Source of the DNA: Hyphomonadaceae bacterium
Lineage (GTDB): Bacteria; Pseudomonadota; Alphaproteobacteria; Caulobacterales; Aquidulcibacteraceae
NCBI GenBank assembly: GCA_016791425.1
Contig: JAEUMQ010000011.1
Location: 1-64,000 of the forward strand
DNA: 64,000 bases
Direction: 5' to 3'
Below, in pieces: positions 34,666 through 43,725 of the stretch. Position numbers and translations under genes: made by a program. Each line of letters starts with the position of its first letter. The stretch's first letter is position 1. Below the pieces are notes generated by a model. It saw only the letters and a list, made by a program, of their open reading frames with translations. It had not been told where the DNA came from and searched no databases.

Positions 34666-36966
34666 ATGGCAGTGTCCGCGGCGGCGGAGAAATCCGCCCC
34701 AAGTGCGGCTGGGGGTATTGAAGGCGGCGCGCAGCGCCGCAGCAGAGGCGCCATAGGCTTCGTCGTCGGCATGACGCTGGCGGCGGCCTTGACCGCCCTT
34801 GCAACCATCTTTGCGGTTTCCGGCGCCGGCGTGGCAGAGCCGGGCAGCCCCATTCTGCTCTGGATGCTGGCCGCCAGCCTGGCCATCAGCGCGGGCCTCG
34901 CCGGCATCGTCGCTCACCGCGTCATGCGCATCGCGCGCGGCCATTTCACCGGCATCGCCGGTCCCCGTCTGCACCTCAAGTTCGTGTCGCTGTTCAGCCT
35001 GGCGGCGCTCGCGCCTGCCGTGGTCGTGGCCGGCTTCATGGGCGCGGCCCTCTCCCAAGGTCTCGAGGCGTGGTTCTCCACCCGCGTCCGCACGGTGGTG
35101 GAGAGCGGCGCCGATGTCGGCCGCTATCTCGTCGATACCGTGCGCACCACCATCCGCGAGGAAGTGGCGCTGATGGCGAGCGACCTGAACCAGGCCGCCC
35201 CCGGCCTGCGCAGCGCGCCCGACACCTATGGCCGCTACCTCGCCCAGCAGGCCGAGCGCCGGCTGATGAGCGCGGCCTACGTCATTTCCCGCAACGGCGA
35301 GGTGCTGGCCCGCGCCGAGTCCGACCGCGCGCCCGCCTACCGCCAGCCCGCCCCCGACGCCTTCGCCGAGGCCGACCGCGGCGAGATCTCCGACCGCATC
35401 TTCGAGACCACCAGCATGGTGCGCGTGCTTGTGCGCCTGCGCGCCTATGGCGACGCCTACCTCTATGTCGTCCGCCCGATCGATCCCTTGCTGCTGCAGC
35501 GCATCCGCGTCTTCGACGACGGCGTGGCCGCCTATCGCGAGGCCGAGCGAAGACGCAACCAGATCCAGACCCTCTTCGCGCTCTCTTATCTCTCCACCGC
35601 CATCCTCGTGCTTCTGGGCGCAGTGTGGCTCGGCCTCTCCTTCGCCACCCGCATGGCCGATCCGATCGGACGCCTCGCCAACGCCGCGCGCCGCGTCGCA
35701 TCGGGTGATCTGGGCGCGCGCGTCACCGTGAGCGCCGACCGCGACGAGGTCGATGCGCTGGGCGTCGCGTTCAACCAGATGACCGCCCAGCTCGACCGCC
35801 AGCGCCGCGAGCTCGTCGATGCCCAGCACGAGGCCGAGGCCCGCTCCCGCTTCATCGAAGCAGTGCTGACCGGCGTCAGCGCCGGCGTCGTCGGGCTCGA
35901 TCGCGACGGCCGCATCACCGCCGCCAACCGCTCCGCCGGATTGCTGCTGGAGGAAACCAATCTCGTCGGCCGCCGCATGCTCGACGTGGCGCCTGAATTC
36001 GCCGAGCTCCTGAACCGCCCCACGCCGCAAGGCGTCACCCCGCCTCATCGCGTCGAGCTGCCGCGCGAGCAGGGCGCCGCGCATCTCTCGGTGCGCATGA
36101 GCCCCGATCCCGAGACCGGCGGCTTCGTCCTCACCTTCGATGACGTGACCAAGGCGATCGCCGCGCAAAGGCAGGAGGCGTGGAAGGACGTCGCGCGCCG
36201 CATCGCCCACGAGATCAAGAACCCGCTGACGCCGATCCAATTGTCCGCCGAGCGCCTGCGCAAGCGCTTCGCCGAGGAGATCACCTCCGACCGCGAAACC
36301 TATCTGCGCTGCACCGACACCATCCTCCGCCAGGTGACCGACATCGGCCGCATGGTCGATGAGTTCAACGCCTTCGCGCGCATGCCAGCCCCGCGCATGG
36401 CCTTCGCCGACATGAGCGAGATCGCGCGCGCCGCCGTGTTCGCCCAGCGGCTTTCCCACGCCGACGTGCGCTTCGAAGCCGAAGGCATCGATCATCCGAT
36501 CGCGCTCGTGTGCGACGAGCGGCTGATCGGCCAATGCCTCACCAATCTGCTCAAGAACGCCGCCGAGAGCGTCGCCGCGCGCCGCGCACGCGATGGCGAG
36601 CCCAAGGACGGCTGGGTGATCCTGCGCCTGCGCGATCTCGACACCGGCGTCCAGTTCGAGGTGATCGACAATGGCGTCGGCTTCCCCGCCCAGGACCGCG
36701 AGAAGCTGATCGAGCCTTACGTCACCACGCGCGCCAAGGGCGCCGGCCTCGGCCTCGCCATCGTCGCGCGCATCATCGAGGACCATGGCGGCCTCATCGA
36801 GCTCGACGACGCGCCCGCCCAGCCCAATGCGCCCCCCGGAACGCCGAAGGGCGCGCTCGTCCGCTTCGTATTGCCCAAGCGCAGCGAGCCTGACCCGCAA
36901 CACGAAAGCCACGCCGGAACCGTCGCCCAGATGGGGCAAGGCCAAATCAATCAGGGAGTGATTTGA
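34666..36966 (+). CDS. ntrY: Membrane histidine kinase NtrY
   Basis: 766 residues. Two or three N-terminal membrane helices (about 30-50, 64-82 and 105-128), a periplasmic sensor stretch, and a further helix at about 305-330. Then come HAMP (DPIGRLANAARRVASGDLGARV), PAS (about 390-480), the HisKA domain with H515 in RRIAHEIKNPLTPIQLSAERLR, and the HATPase with NLLKNAAES, VIDNGVGFP and GAGLGLAIVARIIEDHGG. It senses nitrogen- or redox-linked signals with NtrX. Its stop overlaps the TTG just before ntrX. All catalytic motifs are intact. Confidence 0.94.
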   Translation: MAVSAAAEKSAPSAAGGIEGGAQRRSRGAIGFVVGMTLAAALTALATIFAVSGAGVAEPGSPILLWMLAASLAISAGLAGIVAHRVMRIARGHFTGIAGPRLHLKFVSLFSLAALAPAVVVAGFMGAALSQGLEAWFSTRVRTVVESGADVGRYLVDTVRTTIREEVALMASDLNQAAPGLRSAPDTYGRYLAQQAERRLMSAAYVISRNGEVLARAESDRAPAYRQPAPDAFAEADRGEISDRIFETTSMVRVLVRLRAYGDAYLYVVRPIDPLLLQRIRVFDDGVAAYREAERRRNQIQTLFALSYLSTAILVLLGAVWLGLSFATRMADPIGRLANAARRVASGDLGARVTVSADRDEVDALGVAFNQMTAQLDRQRRELVDAQHEAEARSRFIEAVLTGVSAGVVGLDRDGRITAANRSAGLLLEETNLVGRRMLDVAPEFAELLNRPTPQGVTPPHRVELPREQGAAHLSVRMSPDPETGGFVLTFDDVTKAIAAQRQEAWKDVARRIAHEIKNPLTPIQLSAERLRKRFAEEITSDRETYLRCTDTILRQVTDIGRMVDEFNAFARMPAPRMAFADMSEIARAAVFAQRLSHADVRFEAEGIDHPIALVCDERLIGQCLTNLLKNAAESVAARRARDGEPKDGWVILRLRDLDTGVQFEVIDNGVGFPAQDREKLIEPYVTTRAKGAGLGLAIVARIIEDHGGLIELDDAPAQPNAPPGTPKGALVRFVLPKRSEPDPQHESHAGTVAQMGQGQINQGVI

Positions 36967-36968
36967 AA

Positions 36969-38363
36969 ATGCCCGCCGACATTCTCGTCATCGACGACGA
37001 AGCCGACATCCGCGAGTTGGTGAGCGGCATCCTCCAGGACGAGGGCCATCAGGTGCGCGACGCACGCGACGGCGACGAGGCGCTTGCCGCGATCTCTCGC
37101 CGCCGCCCTGCGCTCGTCATCCTCGATGTCTGGCTGCAGGGCTCGCGCATCGACGGGCTCGACCTGCTGACGCTCCTCAAGGAGATCGATCCCGACCTGC
37201 CGGTGGTGATGATCTCCGGCCACGGCAAGATCGAAGCGGCGGTCACCGCGATCCGCAACGGCGCCTATGACTTCATCGAGAAGCCTTTCACCTCCGAGCG
37301 CCTGCTTGTCGTCATCGAGCGCGCGCTGGAGCACGCGCGTCTGCGGCGCGAGAACGCCGCGCTGCGCGCGCGCTCCAATTCCTCCGCTGAGCTCGTCGGC
37401 TCCTCGCCCGTGATCGCCCAATTGCGCGCCGCCATCGAACGCGTGGCGCAGACCAATTCCCGCGTCCTCATTTCCGGTCCCGCCGGCGCCGGCAAGGAGC
37501 TTGTCGCGCGCCTTCTGCACGAGCGCTCCGATCGCGAGCCCGGCCCCTTCATCGCCATCAACGCCGCCTCCATCGCGCCCGAGCGCATGGAGAGCGAGAT
37601 CTTCGGCGAGGAGGGGCCTGACGGCTCGCCGCGCAAGATCGGCGTCTTCGAGCAGGCCCACGCCGGCACCCTCTTCCTCGACGAAGTCGGCGACATGCCG
37701 CTGGAGACGCAGTCGAAGATCCTGCGCGTGCTTGTCGATCAGCGCTTCCGCCGCCTCAATGGCGGCGCCGACGTGCAGGTGAACGTGCGCGTCGTCTCCT
37801 CCACCTCGCGCGATCTGCGCGGCGACATCGAGATCGGTCGCTTCCGCGAGGACCTCTTCCATCGCCTCAACGTGGTGCCCCTGCGAGTCCCCTCGCTCGC
37901 CGAGCGCCGGGAAGACATCCCCGAGCTCGCCGCTTATTACGTCGCGCGCCTCGCCGACATGTCCGGGCTCGCCCCGCGCGTCATCGCCGAGGACGCGATG
38001 GGCGCGCTGCAGGCCGCCGATTGGCCCGGCAATGTCCGCCAGCTTCGCAATGTCGTGGAGCGCATCCTCATCCTCGCGCCGGGCGATGCGCAAACGCCTG
38101 TCACCGTGGATGCGCTGCCGCCGGAAGCCTGGCCCTCGGCCGGCTTCTCCAAGCATTCGGGCCTGCAGGAGGTGATCGGCATGTCGCTGCGCGACGCACG
38201 CGAACGCTTCGAGCGCGAATATCTCAACGTCCAGATCACCCGCTTCGGCGGCAACATCTCGCGCACCGCCGCCTTCATCGGCATGGAGCGCTCCGCGCTG
38301 CACCGGAAGCTCAAATCGCTCGGCGTCGATGCGCCCGGCCGCGGGCCCTCTGATATAGAATAG
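36969..38363 (+). CDS. ntrX: NtrX response regulator with degenerate sigma54 loop
   Basis: 464 residues from the ATG at 36969; a TTG at 36963 overlapping the ntrY stop is possible, but AGGGAG is better placed for the ATG. Receiver phospho-acceptor D53 (VILDVWLQGS), AAA+ Walker A GPAGAGKE (about 171-178) and Walker B GTLFLDEVGDMP. Between 'EIFG' and 'VFEQAHAG' stands EEGPDGSPRKIG instead of GAFTGA, so sigma54 activation is not expected, as described for NtrX in several alphaproteobacteria. The C-terminal Fis HTH is ISRTAAFIGMERSALHRKLKS. Roles in relatives include cell envelope and redox control. Confidence 0.93.
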   Translation: MPADILVIDDEADIRELVSGILQDEGHQVRDARDGDEALAAISRRRPALVILDVWLQGSRIDGLDLLTLLKEIDPDLPVVMISGHGKIEAAVTAIRNGAYDFIEKPFTSERLLVVIERALEHARLRRENAALRARSNSSAELVGSSPVIAQLRAAIERVAQTNSRVLISGPAGAGKELVARLLHERSDREPGPFIAINAASIAPERMESEIFGEEGPDGSPRKIGVFEQAHAGTLFLDEVGDMPLETQSKILRVLVDQRFRRLNGGADVQVNVRVVSSTSRDLRGDIEIGRFREDLFHRLNVVPLRVPSLAERREDIPELAAYYVARLADMSGLAPRVIAEDAMGALQAADWPGNVRQLRNVVERILILAPGDAQTPVTVDALPPEAWPSAGFSKHSGLQEVIGMSLRDARERFEREYLNVQITRFGGNISRTAAFIGMERSALHRKLKSLGVDAPGRGPSDIE

Positions 38364-38367
38364 AGCG

Positions 38368-38388
38368 ATGAGTCGGATCGCCCCATGA
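38368..38388 (+). other. Six-codon mini-ORF duplicating the dat N-terminus
   Basis: ATG AGT CGG ATC GCC CCA TGA encodes M-S-R-I-A-P, and its TGA overlaps the dat ATG (ATGA). The real gene begins M-S-R-I-A. It looks like a 17-bp tandem duplication of the start region, kept in a form that allows reinitiation. It might be chance. Confidence 0.4.
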
Positions 38389-39239
38389 GCCGTATCGCTT
38401 ATGTCGATGGCGCCTACGGGCCGCTTTCCGCCGCGCACGTCTCGGTGGAAGATCGCGGCTTCCAGTTCGGCGACGCCGTCTATGAGGTCTGGGCCGTGCG
38501 CGGCGGCGAGCTGCTCGACGCGGAAGGGCATTTCACGCGCCTGCGCCGCTCGCTCGGCGAATTGCGCATCGCCGAACCGATGGGCGAACGCGCGCTTCGC
38601 ATCGTTCTGGCCGAAACCGTGCGCCGCAATCGCGTGAAGGACGGCATCGTCTATCTGCAGGTGAGCCGCGGGGCCGCGCGTCGCGACCACGCCTTCCCCG
38701 ATCCACCTGTGCGCCCAACCATCGTCGTCACCGCGCGCGCCGCCGATCCGCGCGCCGCCGCCGCCCGCCGCGAGAAGGGCGTAGCGGTGATCAGCGCGCC
38801 AGACATCCGCTGGGGCCGCTGCGACATCAAGACGGTCAACCTCCTCCCCAACATCCTCGCCAAGGAGGACGCCAAGCAGAAAGGCGCCTTCGAGGTCTGG
38901 CTCGTCAACGCCGACGGCCTCGTCACCGAAGGGTCCGCCAGCAACGCCTGGATCGTCGATGCGTCCGGGAGGCTGCGCACCGCCCCCAAGACCATGAACA
39001 TCCTGCATGGGATCACCCGCGACGCGCTCATCCGCCTCGCCGAAGAGCGCCAGATCGCCGTGGATGAACGTCCCTTCACGCTGGAGGAGGCGTATGCCGC
39101 AAGGGAAGCTTTCCTGTCCTCCGCCTCCAACGCGGCGCTCCCGATTGTGGCGATTGATGGGCGCACGATCGGCGAGGGGCGTCCCGGTCCCCTCGCACGG
39201 ACCCTGAGCGACGCTTATTTCGGCGCCTCCAGCGACTGA
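38385..39239 (+). CDS. dat: D-amino-acid transaminase (class IV PLP)
   Basis: 284 residues. Class IV aminotransferase marks are VEDRGFQFGDAVYEV at the N-terminus, the PLP-lysine in CDIKTVNLLPNILAKEDAK, EGSASNAWIV, and NILHGITRDALIRLA. Closest in pattern to Dat, which exchanges D-alanine and D-glutamate for peptidoglycan precursors; a branched-chain aminotransferase would lack the RxxxD/RGFQFGD arrangement. Located between ntrX and hfq as in Caulobacter-type genomes. Preceded by the mini-ORF at 38368. Confidence 0.87.
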   Translation: MSRIAYVDGAYGPLSAAHVSVEDRGFQFGDAVYEVWAVRGGELLDAEGHFTRLRRSLGELRIAEPMGERALRIVLAETVRRNRVKDGIVYLQVSRGAARRDHAFPDPPVRPTIVVTARAADPRAAAARREKGVAVISAPDIRWGRCDIKTVNLLPNILAKEDAKQKGAFEVWLVNADGLVTEGSASNAWIVDASGRLRTAPKTMNILHGITRDALIRLAEERQIAVDERPFTLEEAYAAREAFLSSASNAALPIVAIDGRTIGEGRPGPLARTLSDAYFGASSD

Positions 39240-39374
39240 CGTTGCCGTAACGCCGATGCGCTGGCGCATCTTTTTGCGAACCGGTATACGCTCGCATTGC
39301 GTTCTGCGGGTGGTCGCGCGGGACGCGCTGCAACAAGAATGGCCACGTCGACAAGAACAGAGAAAAGATCCGTC

Positions 39375-39647
39375 ATGGACAAGAAACAAACGCCCGCGGA
39401 CAAGCGGGCCAACCTTCAGGACTCCTTCCTCAACGCCGTGCGCAAGGCCAAGACGCCGCTCACCATTTTCCTCGTCAACGGCGTCAAGTTGCAGGGGGTC
39501 ATCACCTGGTTCGACAATTTCTGCGTCCTGCTTCGGCGCGACGGCCAGGTCCAGCTTGTCTACAAGCACGCCATCTCCACCGTGATGCCGGGCGCGCCCG
39601 TGCAGCTCTTCGAAGCCGACAAGGGGCAGGATGAGGGTGACGACTGA
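39375..39647 (+). CDS. hfq: RNA chaperone Hfq
   Basis: 90 residues from the ATG at 39375; the upstream extension to 39297 is not Hfq-like. Sm1 core [18 protein letters not shown] and Sm2 [10 protein letters not shown] are complete, and [22 protein letters not shown] gives the proximal-face residues. The C-terminus is short and acidic ([10 protein letters not shown]), as in alphaproteobacteria. It binds sRNAs and A-rich mRNA as a hexamer. hflX follows after 44 bases. Confidence 0.96.
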   Translation: MDKKQTPADKRANLQDSFLNAVRKAKTPLTIFLVNGVKLQGVITWFDNFCVLLRRDGQVQLVYKHAISTVMPGAPVQLFEADKGQDEGDD

Positions 39648-39691
39648 CGGGCGCCGCGCGTCGTGAGACCGGCGCGCCAAGTCCTCAAGCA

Positions 39692-41044
39692 ATGACGCGT
39701 GCTCCAGGCGCGCACGACGGTGTCAGCACCGCCGCGCCCCGCGAGCGCGCGCTCGTCCTTCATCCGGTTCCGGAAGGTCGCGCCGAATCCCGCGGAGACT
39801 CCGAGATCGAGCATCGCCTGGCCGAAGCGGCCGGATTGGCGCACGCGCTCGATTTCGATGTCGCCGAAGCCTCCAGCGTCCGCCTCCGCAAGATCGTGCC
39901 CGCCACGTATCTCGGAACCGGTCGCGTCGAGACGCTGAAACAGACGATCGAGGCGCAGGCGATCACCGTCGTCGTTCTCGACGCCGCGCTCTCGCCCGTG
40001 CAGCAGCGCAATCTGGAAAAGGCCTGGAACGCCAAGGTCATCGACCGCACGGGACTTATCCTGGAGATTTTCGCCCGCCGCGCGCGCACGCACGAAGGGC
40101 GCCTCCAGGTCGAGCTCGCGCGCCTCGCCTATGAACGCTCGCGCCTCGTGCGCACCTGGACGCACCTGGAGCGCCAGCGCGGCGGCCTGGGCAAGACCGG
40201 CGGCCCCGGCGAAACCCAGATCGAGCTGGATCGCCGCCAGATCGCCGACCGCATCGTGCGTCTGAAGCGCGAGCTTGAAGACGTGCGCCGCACGCGCGCG
40301 CTCGCACGTCGCGCCAGATCGCGCGCCGGTTATCCCTCCGTCGTGCTCGTCGGCTACACCAACGCCGGCAAGTCCTCGCTCTTCAACCGGCTCACGCGCG
40401 CCGGCGTGTTCGCCAAGGACATGCCGTTCGCGACCCTCGATCCCACCTCGCGCCTCGTGCGCCTGCCGAGCGGCCGCTCCGCGATCTTCTCCGACACGGT
40501 GGGCTTCATCACCGATCTGCCGACCGAGCTCATCGCCGCTTTTCGCGCCACGCTCGAAGCCGTGTCGGAGGCCGATCTGCTCGTGCATGTGCGCGACATC
40601 GCGCACCCCGAAACCGAATCGCAGAAGGCCGACGTGATGGCCGTCCTCGCTGAGCTCGATAAATCGCGTCCGCTGCCGCCGATCGTCGAAGCCTGGAACA
40701 AGATCGATCTCCTCGATGCCGAGCGCCGCGCTGCGCGTCTCGCGCGCGCGCTCGCAACCGAAGCCAAGCCCCCGGTTCCGATTTCCGCGCTCACCGGGGA
40801 GGGCGCCGAGGCCCTCCTCGCCGCCGTGGATCAGGCCGCATTCGCCGCCCAGCGCCTCGTCGCGCTGCGCCTCGATCCCGCCGACGGCCGCACGCGCGCC
40901 TGGATTGCAGCGCGTGGAAAAATCCTGGAAGAGCGCCTCGATGCGGACGGCCGCATGGCGCTCACCGTTGAATTATCTGGCGAAGACGCCGCGCGCCTCG
41001 ATCCCGCTTTGATTGCCGCGCCGGAGCGACTCGCGGCCGAATAA
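39692..41044 (+). CDS. hflX: Ribosome-associated GTPase HflX
   Basis: 450 residues. The N-terminal HflX domain includes RKIVPATYLGTGRVETLK, VVVLDAALSPVQQRNLEKAW and the signature GPGETQIELDRR. The GTPase domain follows with G1 GYTNAGKSSLF, G2 TLDPTSR, G3 DTVGFI and G4 NKIDLL. HflX splits or rescues 70S ribosomes under stress. The hfq-hflX order is conserved in proteobacteria. Confidence 0.95.
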   Translation: MTRAPGAHDGVSTAAPRERALVLHPVPEGRAESRGDSEIEHRLAEAAGLAHALDFDVAEASSVRLRKIVPATYLGTGRVETLKQTIEAQAITVVVLDAALSPVQQRNLEKAWNAKVIDRTGLILEIFARRARTHEGRLQVELARLAYERSRLVRTWTHLERQRGGLGKTGGPGETQIELDRRQIADRIVRLKRELEDVRRTRALARRARSRAGYPSVVLVGYTNAGKSSLFNRLTRAGVFAKDMPFATLDPTSRLVRLPSGRSAIFSDTVGFITDLPTELIAAFRATLEAVSEADLLVHVRDIAHPETESQKADVMAVLAELDKSRPLPPIVEAWNKIDLLDAERRAARLARALATEAKPPVPISALTGEGAEALLAAVDQAAFAAQRLVALRLDPADGRTRAWIAARGKILEERLDADGRMALTVELSGEDAARLDPALIAAPERLAAE

Positions 41045-41130
41045 AGGCCGACGTTGCAGCTGAAATGTTTTCTACATGAAACCTTCGTCAGTTTGTCAGA
41101 AGCCTGTTGCGTTTTAACCAAGATTAACGC

Positions 41131-41135
41131 GAGTC
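41131..41135. promoter_or_regulatory. GANTC site (GAGTC) upstream of gcrA
   Basis: GAGTC lies 37 bases before the gcrA ATG, inside the short hflX-gcrA gap. GANTC is the CcrM methylation target, and GcrA-regulated promoters use such sites. One pentamer alone could occur by chance. Confidence 0.45.
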
Positions 41136-41171
41136 CTCCCTCGTCTTTCATATCGCCCGGGGGGGCTGCAC

Positions 41172-41618
41172 ATGAAATGGTCCGAAGACCGCGTCGCGCT
41201 TTTGCGCGAGCTTTGGCTGGATGGAAAATCTGCCGCGCAGATCGCGCAGACGCTCGGCGGCGCCACCAGAAATTCTGTGATGGGCAAGGTGCACCGCCTG
41301 AAACTCGGCCCGCGTACGACGACGCATCGCCCGGTCGCGCGCCCTGCGCGCACGCCGGCGCGCCGCAGCGCGCCTGTGCAGCGCCTTGCGCCGCGCCTGC
41401 CGGTCTTGTCTGCTGAAGAACTCGAGGCGCCGATCGCGCACCTCAATCCGCGCGTGTTCGCCGGCGGCAAGGTCGCCACCGTGCTCACGCTCACCACCGC
41501 GATGTGCAAGTTCCCGATCGGCGATCCGAGCGAGGACAGCTTCGCGTTCTGCGGCCGCACCGCGTGCCATCGCGGCTATTGCATCCATCACGCGCGGGTC
41601 GTGTTCAAGGCAAGCTGA
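41172..41618 (+). CDS. gcrA: Cell-cycle regulator GcrA
   Basis: 148 residues, starting right after GGGGGGGCTGCAC. The N-terminal DNA-binding domain is the family hallmark (MKWSEDRVALLRELWLDGKS, QIAQTLGGATRNSVMGKVHRLKL). A Pro/Arg-rich linker (about 48-95) follows. The C-terminal sigma70-interaction domain contains CKFPIGDPSEDSFAFCGR and GYCIHHARV, with three cysteines and paired histidines as in other GcrAs. In Caulobacter GcrA binds RNA polymerase sigma70 and activates promoters carrying methylated GANTC, driving S-phase genes. Its presence is strong evidence for an alphaproteobacterium using CcrM. Confidence 0.95.
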   Translation: MKWSEDRVALLRELWLDGKSAAQIAQTLGGATRNSVMGKVHRLKLGPRTTTHRPVARPARTPARRSAPVQRLAPRLPVLSAEELEAPIAHLNPRVFAGGKVATVLTLTTAMCKFPIGDPSEDSFAFCGRTACHRGYCIHHARVVFKAS

Positions 41619-41635
41619 GCGCGCGCCTTCGCTGA

Positions 41636-42340
41636 CTACTGCACCATGCCCGCGGCGGCCGCCTCCGCATATTTGCGGAGATGGCCGCTCGGGCTCTGCG
41701 CGCGGATGTATTCATCCACGATGACGCCTGCTTCCGGAACCCTGTACGCCAGGTGCCCGAGCCCGTGCAGCGCGCTTTCCTGGCACGCGACGTTCTTGTT
41801 GTAGAGCGCGCTCTTCAGCACCGGCAGGATGAGGCGCGGGCTCGCCGACAGGAGCGGCGAGACGTCCCAAAGCATGTAGCAGAAGCCGTTCAGCGGATAT
41901 TCCCAATAATGGCCGTTGTTCGCCGGCGTCCCGCACATCACCGGCGCGCACCGCACCGCGAAGCAATCCGCATAGAGCATCATCAGCGCGAGGATCGCCT
42001 CGTCCCGCAAATGCTCCGGCACGCTCTTGTCCTGCAGCGCGAAGACGACGTTCCCGCACATATTGTTCAGATGGTAGGAAAGCCCGTGCTTCACCTGCGT
42101 GTCGGTGAAGAGCTTCAGGTCCTCTCCGCTTCGCTGCATCACCGCCGTGAAGAGGGCGACGAGCTCGACGGAATCCGCCGCGAACTCCTCGTCCCGGTAT
42201 CTCGGGTCGAAGAACCATCCATCCTGCGATTCCGGCTTGTCGAACGTGAACGCGAGCCAGTCCCAATAGCGCGGCGGCGGCGCGATGATCGGGCCGGGCG
42301 ACGCCTCCGCCGGCGGCGGCTGGTTCCGCTTCTTGCCCAT
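41636..42340 (-). CDS. Hypothetical protein with HEAT-like C-terminal half
   Basis: 234 residues, ATG at 42340. The N-terminus is Pro/Lys-rich (KKRNQPPPAEASPG), then a soluble helical body. The segments ILPVLKSALYNKNVACQESALHGLGHLA and EAGVIVDEYIRAQ look like HEAT-type helical pairs. Four Cys and a conserved-looking NNMCGNVVFALQDKS stretch are visible. No signal peptide. It lies 6 bases downstream of the Rieske oxygenase on the same strand, so it is probably co-transcribed. I cannot name the family. Confidence 0.6.
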   Translation of the reverse strand: MGKKRNQPPPAEASPGPIIAPPPRYWDWLAFTFDKPESQDGWFFDPRYRDEEFAADSVELVALFTAVMQRSGEDLKLFTDTQVKHGLSYHLNNMCGNVVFALQDKSVPEHLRDEAILALMMLYADCFAVRCAPVMCGTPANNGHYWEYPLNGFCYMLWDVSPLLSASPRLILPVLKSALYNKNVACQESALHGLGHLAYRVPEAGVIVDEYIRAQSPSGHLRKYAEAAAAGMVQ

Positions 42341-42346
42341 GCCGAT

Positions 42347-43477
42347 TCAATTCCTTCCCGGCGGACGCTCCATCCGCGCTTCCGGGATAAGCGCGCGCAT
42401 GCGTTTGGAGAATGACGCAAGGCACACCTCGTTCGGCGAGAGCGGCCCGGAGCTGTACGCGCTCGAGCGCATGCCCGCCTGCACGCCTTCGATGAGCGTG
42501 GTGTCTTCCGCATTGACCTGCCGGTTGATCCGCCAATTGAGATAGCGTGCGGCCTTCATCTCGCGGCTGGCGCCCGGATGCATTGAATCGGGATGCACGT
42601 AGGCGATCTCGCGGATCAGCGTCTCGGTCGCCGACACCGGGATGAATTGCATGAAATCGACCTGGTCGGGATAGATGTCGAACGCCACGTTCGGCCAGAG
42701 CTTGTAATACACCCAGAGCCGCCGCCGGCTCTCCGGCACGTTGGTCATGCCGTCGATCAGCTTCTGGTAGGCGCGCTCCGACCACGTGTTCGACCGCTTC
42801 TCGTCGATCACGCCGGACATCTTGTCCACCCATTCCTGCGCTTCGATTTTGTAGGTGCCGCCGAAAATCCGCGCCAGGCCTGGATGCGCGACCGGGATGT
42901 GCATGCCGTCGGAATAATTGTCCGCCACGTTCTTCCAGTTCACGCTGCGCGGCCGCAGCGTCACGCGCCCGTTCGGCACGAGCTTCTCAAGGTCGAACGC
43001 GGCGATCTCGTCCGCGTAGGGCGCCATCATCTCCGAGACCGAAGGCAAGCCCTTCTCGAACCGCACGAAGATGAAGCCCTGCCAGATCTCCTGCTCGACC
43101 GGAACGAGCCCGTACTGCGACGCATCGAGCCCCTTGAAGCCCTGCCATTTCGGCACGCTCTTCAAGCTCCCGTCGAGCGAATAGGACCAGGCGTGATAGG
43201 GGCAAACGAGCCGCTTCCCGCACGAGCCGCGCGCCTCCGACACCAGCCGCGACGCGCGGTGCCGGCACACATTGTGGAAGCTGCGGATCACCTGGTGCTC
43301 GTCGCGCACCGAAACGACGCGCTCTCCGAGCACTTCGAGCGTGACGTAATCGCCGGGCGTCGGCGCGTCGTTGATGTGCCCGACGAGATGCCACGCCTGC
43401 GCGAACACCTTCTCCCGTTCGATCTCGAAGAACGCAGGCGAGTGATAGAGCCACGCGGGCAGGCTGTGCGAGAGCAT
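42347..43477 (-). CDS. Rieske-type aromatic-ring-hydroxylating dioxygenase alpha subunit
   Basis: 376 residues from the ATG at 43477; an open extension to 43531 adds an atypical N-terminus. The Rieske [2Fe-2S] ligands are CRHRAS and, 18 residues on, CPYHAW. The mononuclear iron site is NYSDGMHIPVAHP, with an Asp in the bridging position expected between the two centres. The start of the catalytic domain (SVNWKNVADNY) is normal. No beta subunit, ferredoxin or reductase gene is nearby, so it belongs to the single-component alpha3-type group (as for carnitine, choline or phenylpropionate demethylases). The substrate is unknown. Confidence 0.85.
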   Translation of the reverse strand: MLSHSLPAWLYHSPAFFEIEREKVFAQAWHLVGHINDAPTPGDYVTLEVLGERVVSVRDEHQVIRSFHNVCRHRASRLVSEARGSCGKRLVCPYHAWSYSLDGSLKSVPKWQGFKGLDASQYGLVPVEQEIWQGFIFVRFEKGLPSVSEMMAPYADEIAAFDLEKLVPNGRVTLRPRSVNWKNVADNYSDGMHIPVAHPGLARIFGGTYKIEAQEWVDKMSGVIDEKRSNTWSERAYQKLIDGMTNVPESRRRLWVYYKLWPNVAFDIYPDQVDFMQFIPVSATETLIREIAYVHPDSMHPGASREMKAARYLNWRINRQVNAEDTTLIEGVQAGMRSSAYSSGPLSPNEVCLASFSKRMRALIPEARMERPPGRN

Positions 43478-43725
43478 GCGCGTTTCTAGCCCGTTTCGCG
43501 GAAAAGTGTGACGCGCTTTTCCGGCCCCCAAAGGGCGCCAAAGGACCAGGGCAGGGCAAGCCGGCCCCCGCAGAGAAGGGCCTTTGGCGGGCCGAACCGC
43601 TCAATCCCGGGGGCAGGGCGCCCGCCAGCGTTGCAAACGTGGAACACACCACCCTATTTCCGCGCGAGGGACTTCTATCCACAACCCCCGCATGCAATAC
43701 AGCCGCCAGGGATGGGAGGGCGAGC
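43478..43725. other. Intergenic region between divergent genes
   Basis: About 250 bases between the Rieske gene and the exported protein gene. It includes an ORF-like purine/pyrimidine stretch, but no family-like protein, tRNA or clear promoter boxes. Confidence 0.4.

Noticed and set aside
33145-36945. Minus frame of 1,266 codons opposite ntrC-ntrY
   Set aside because: Low-complexity translation, antisense to well-supported ntr genes.
36951-39692. Minus frame of 913 codons opposite ntrX, dat and hfq
   Set aside because: No motifs, and three conserved genes are read on the other strand.
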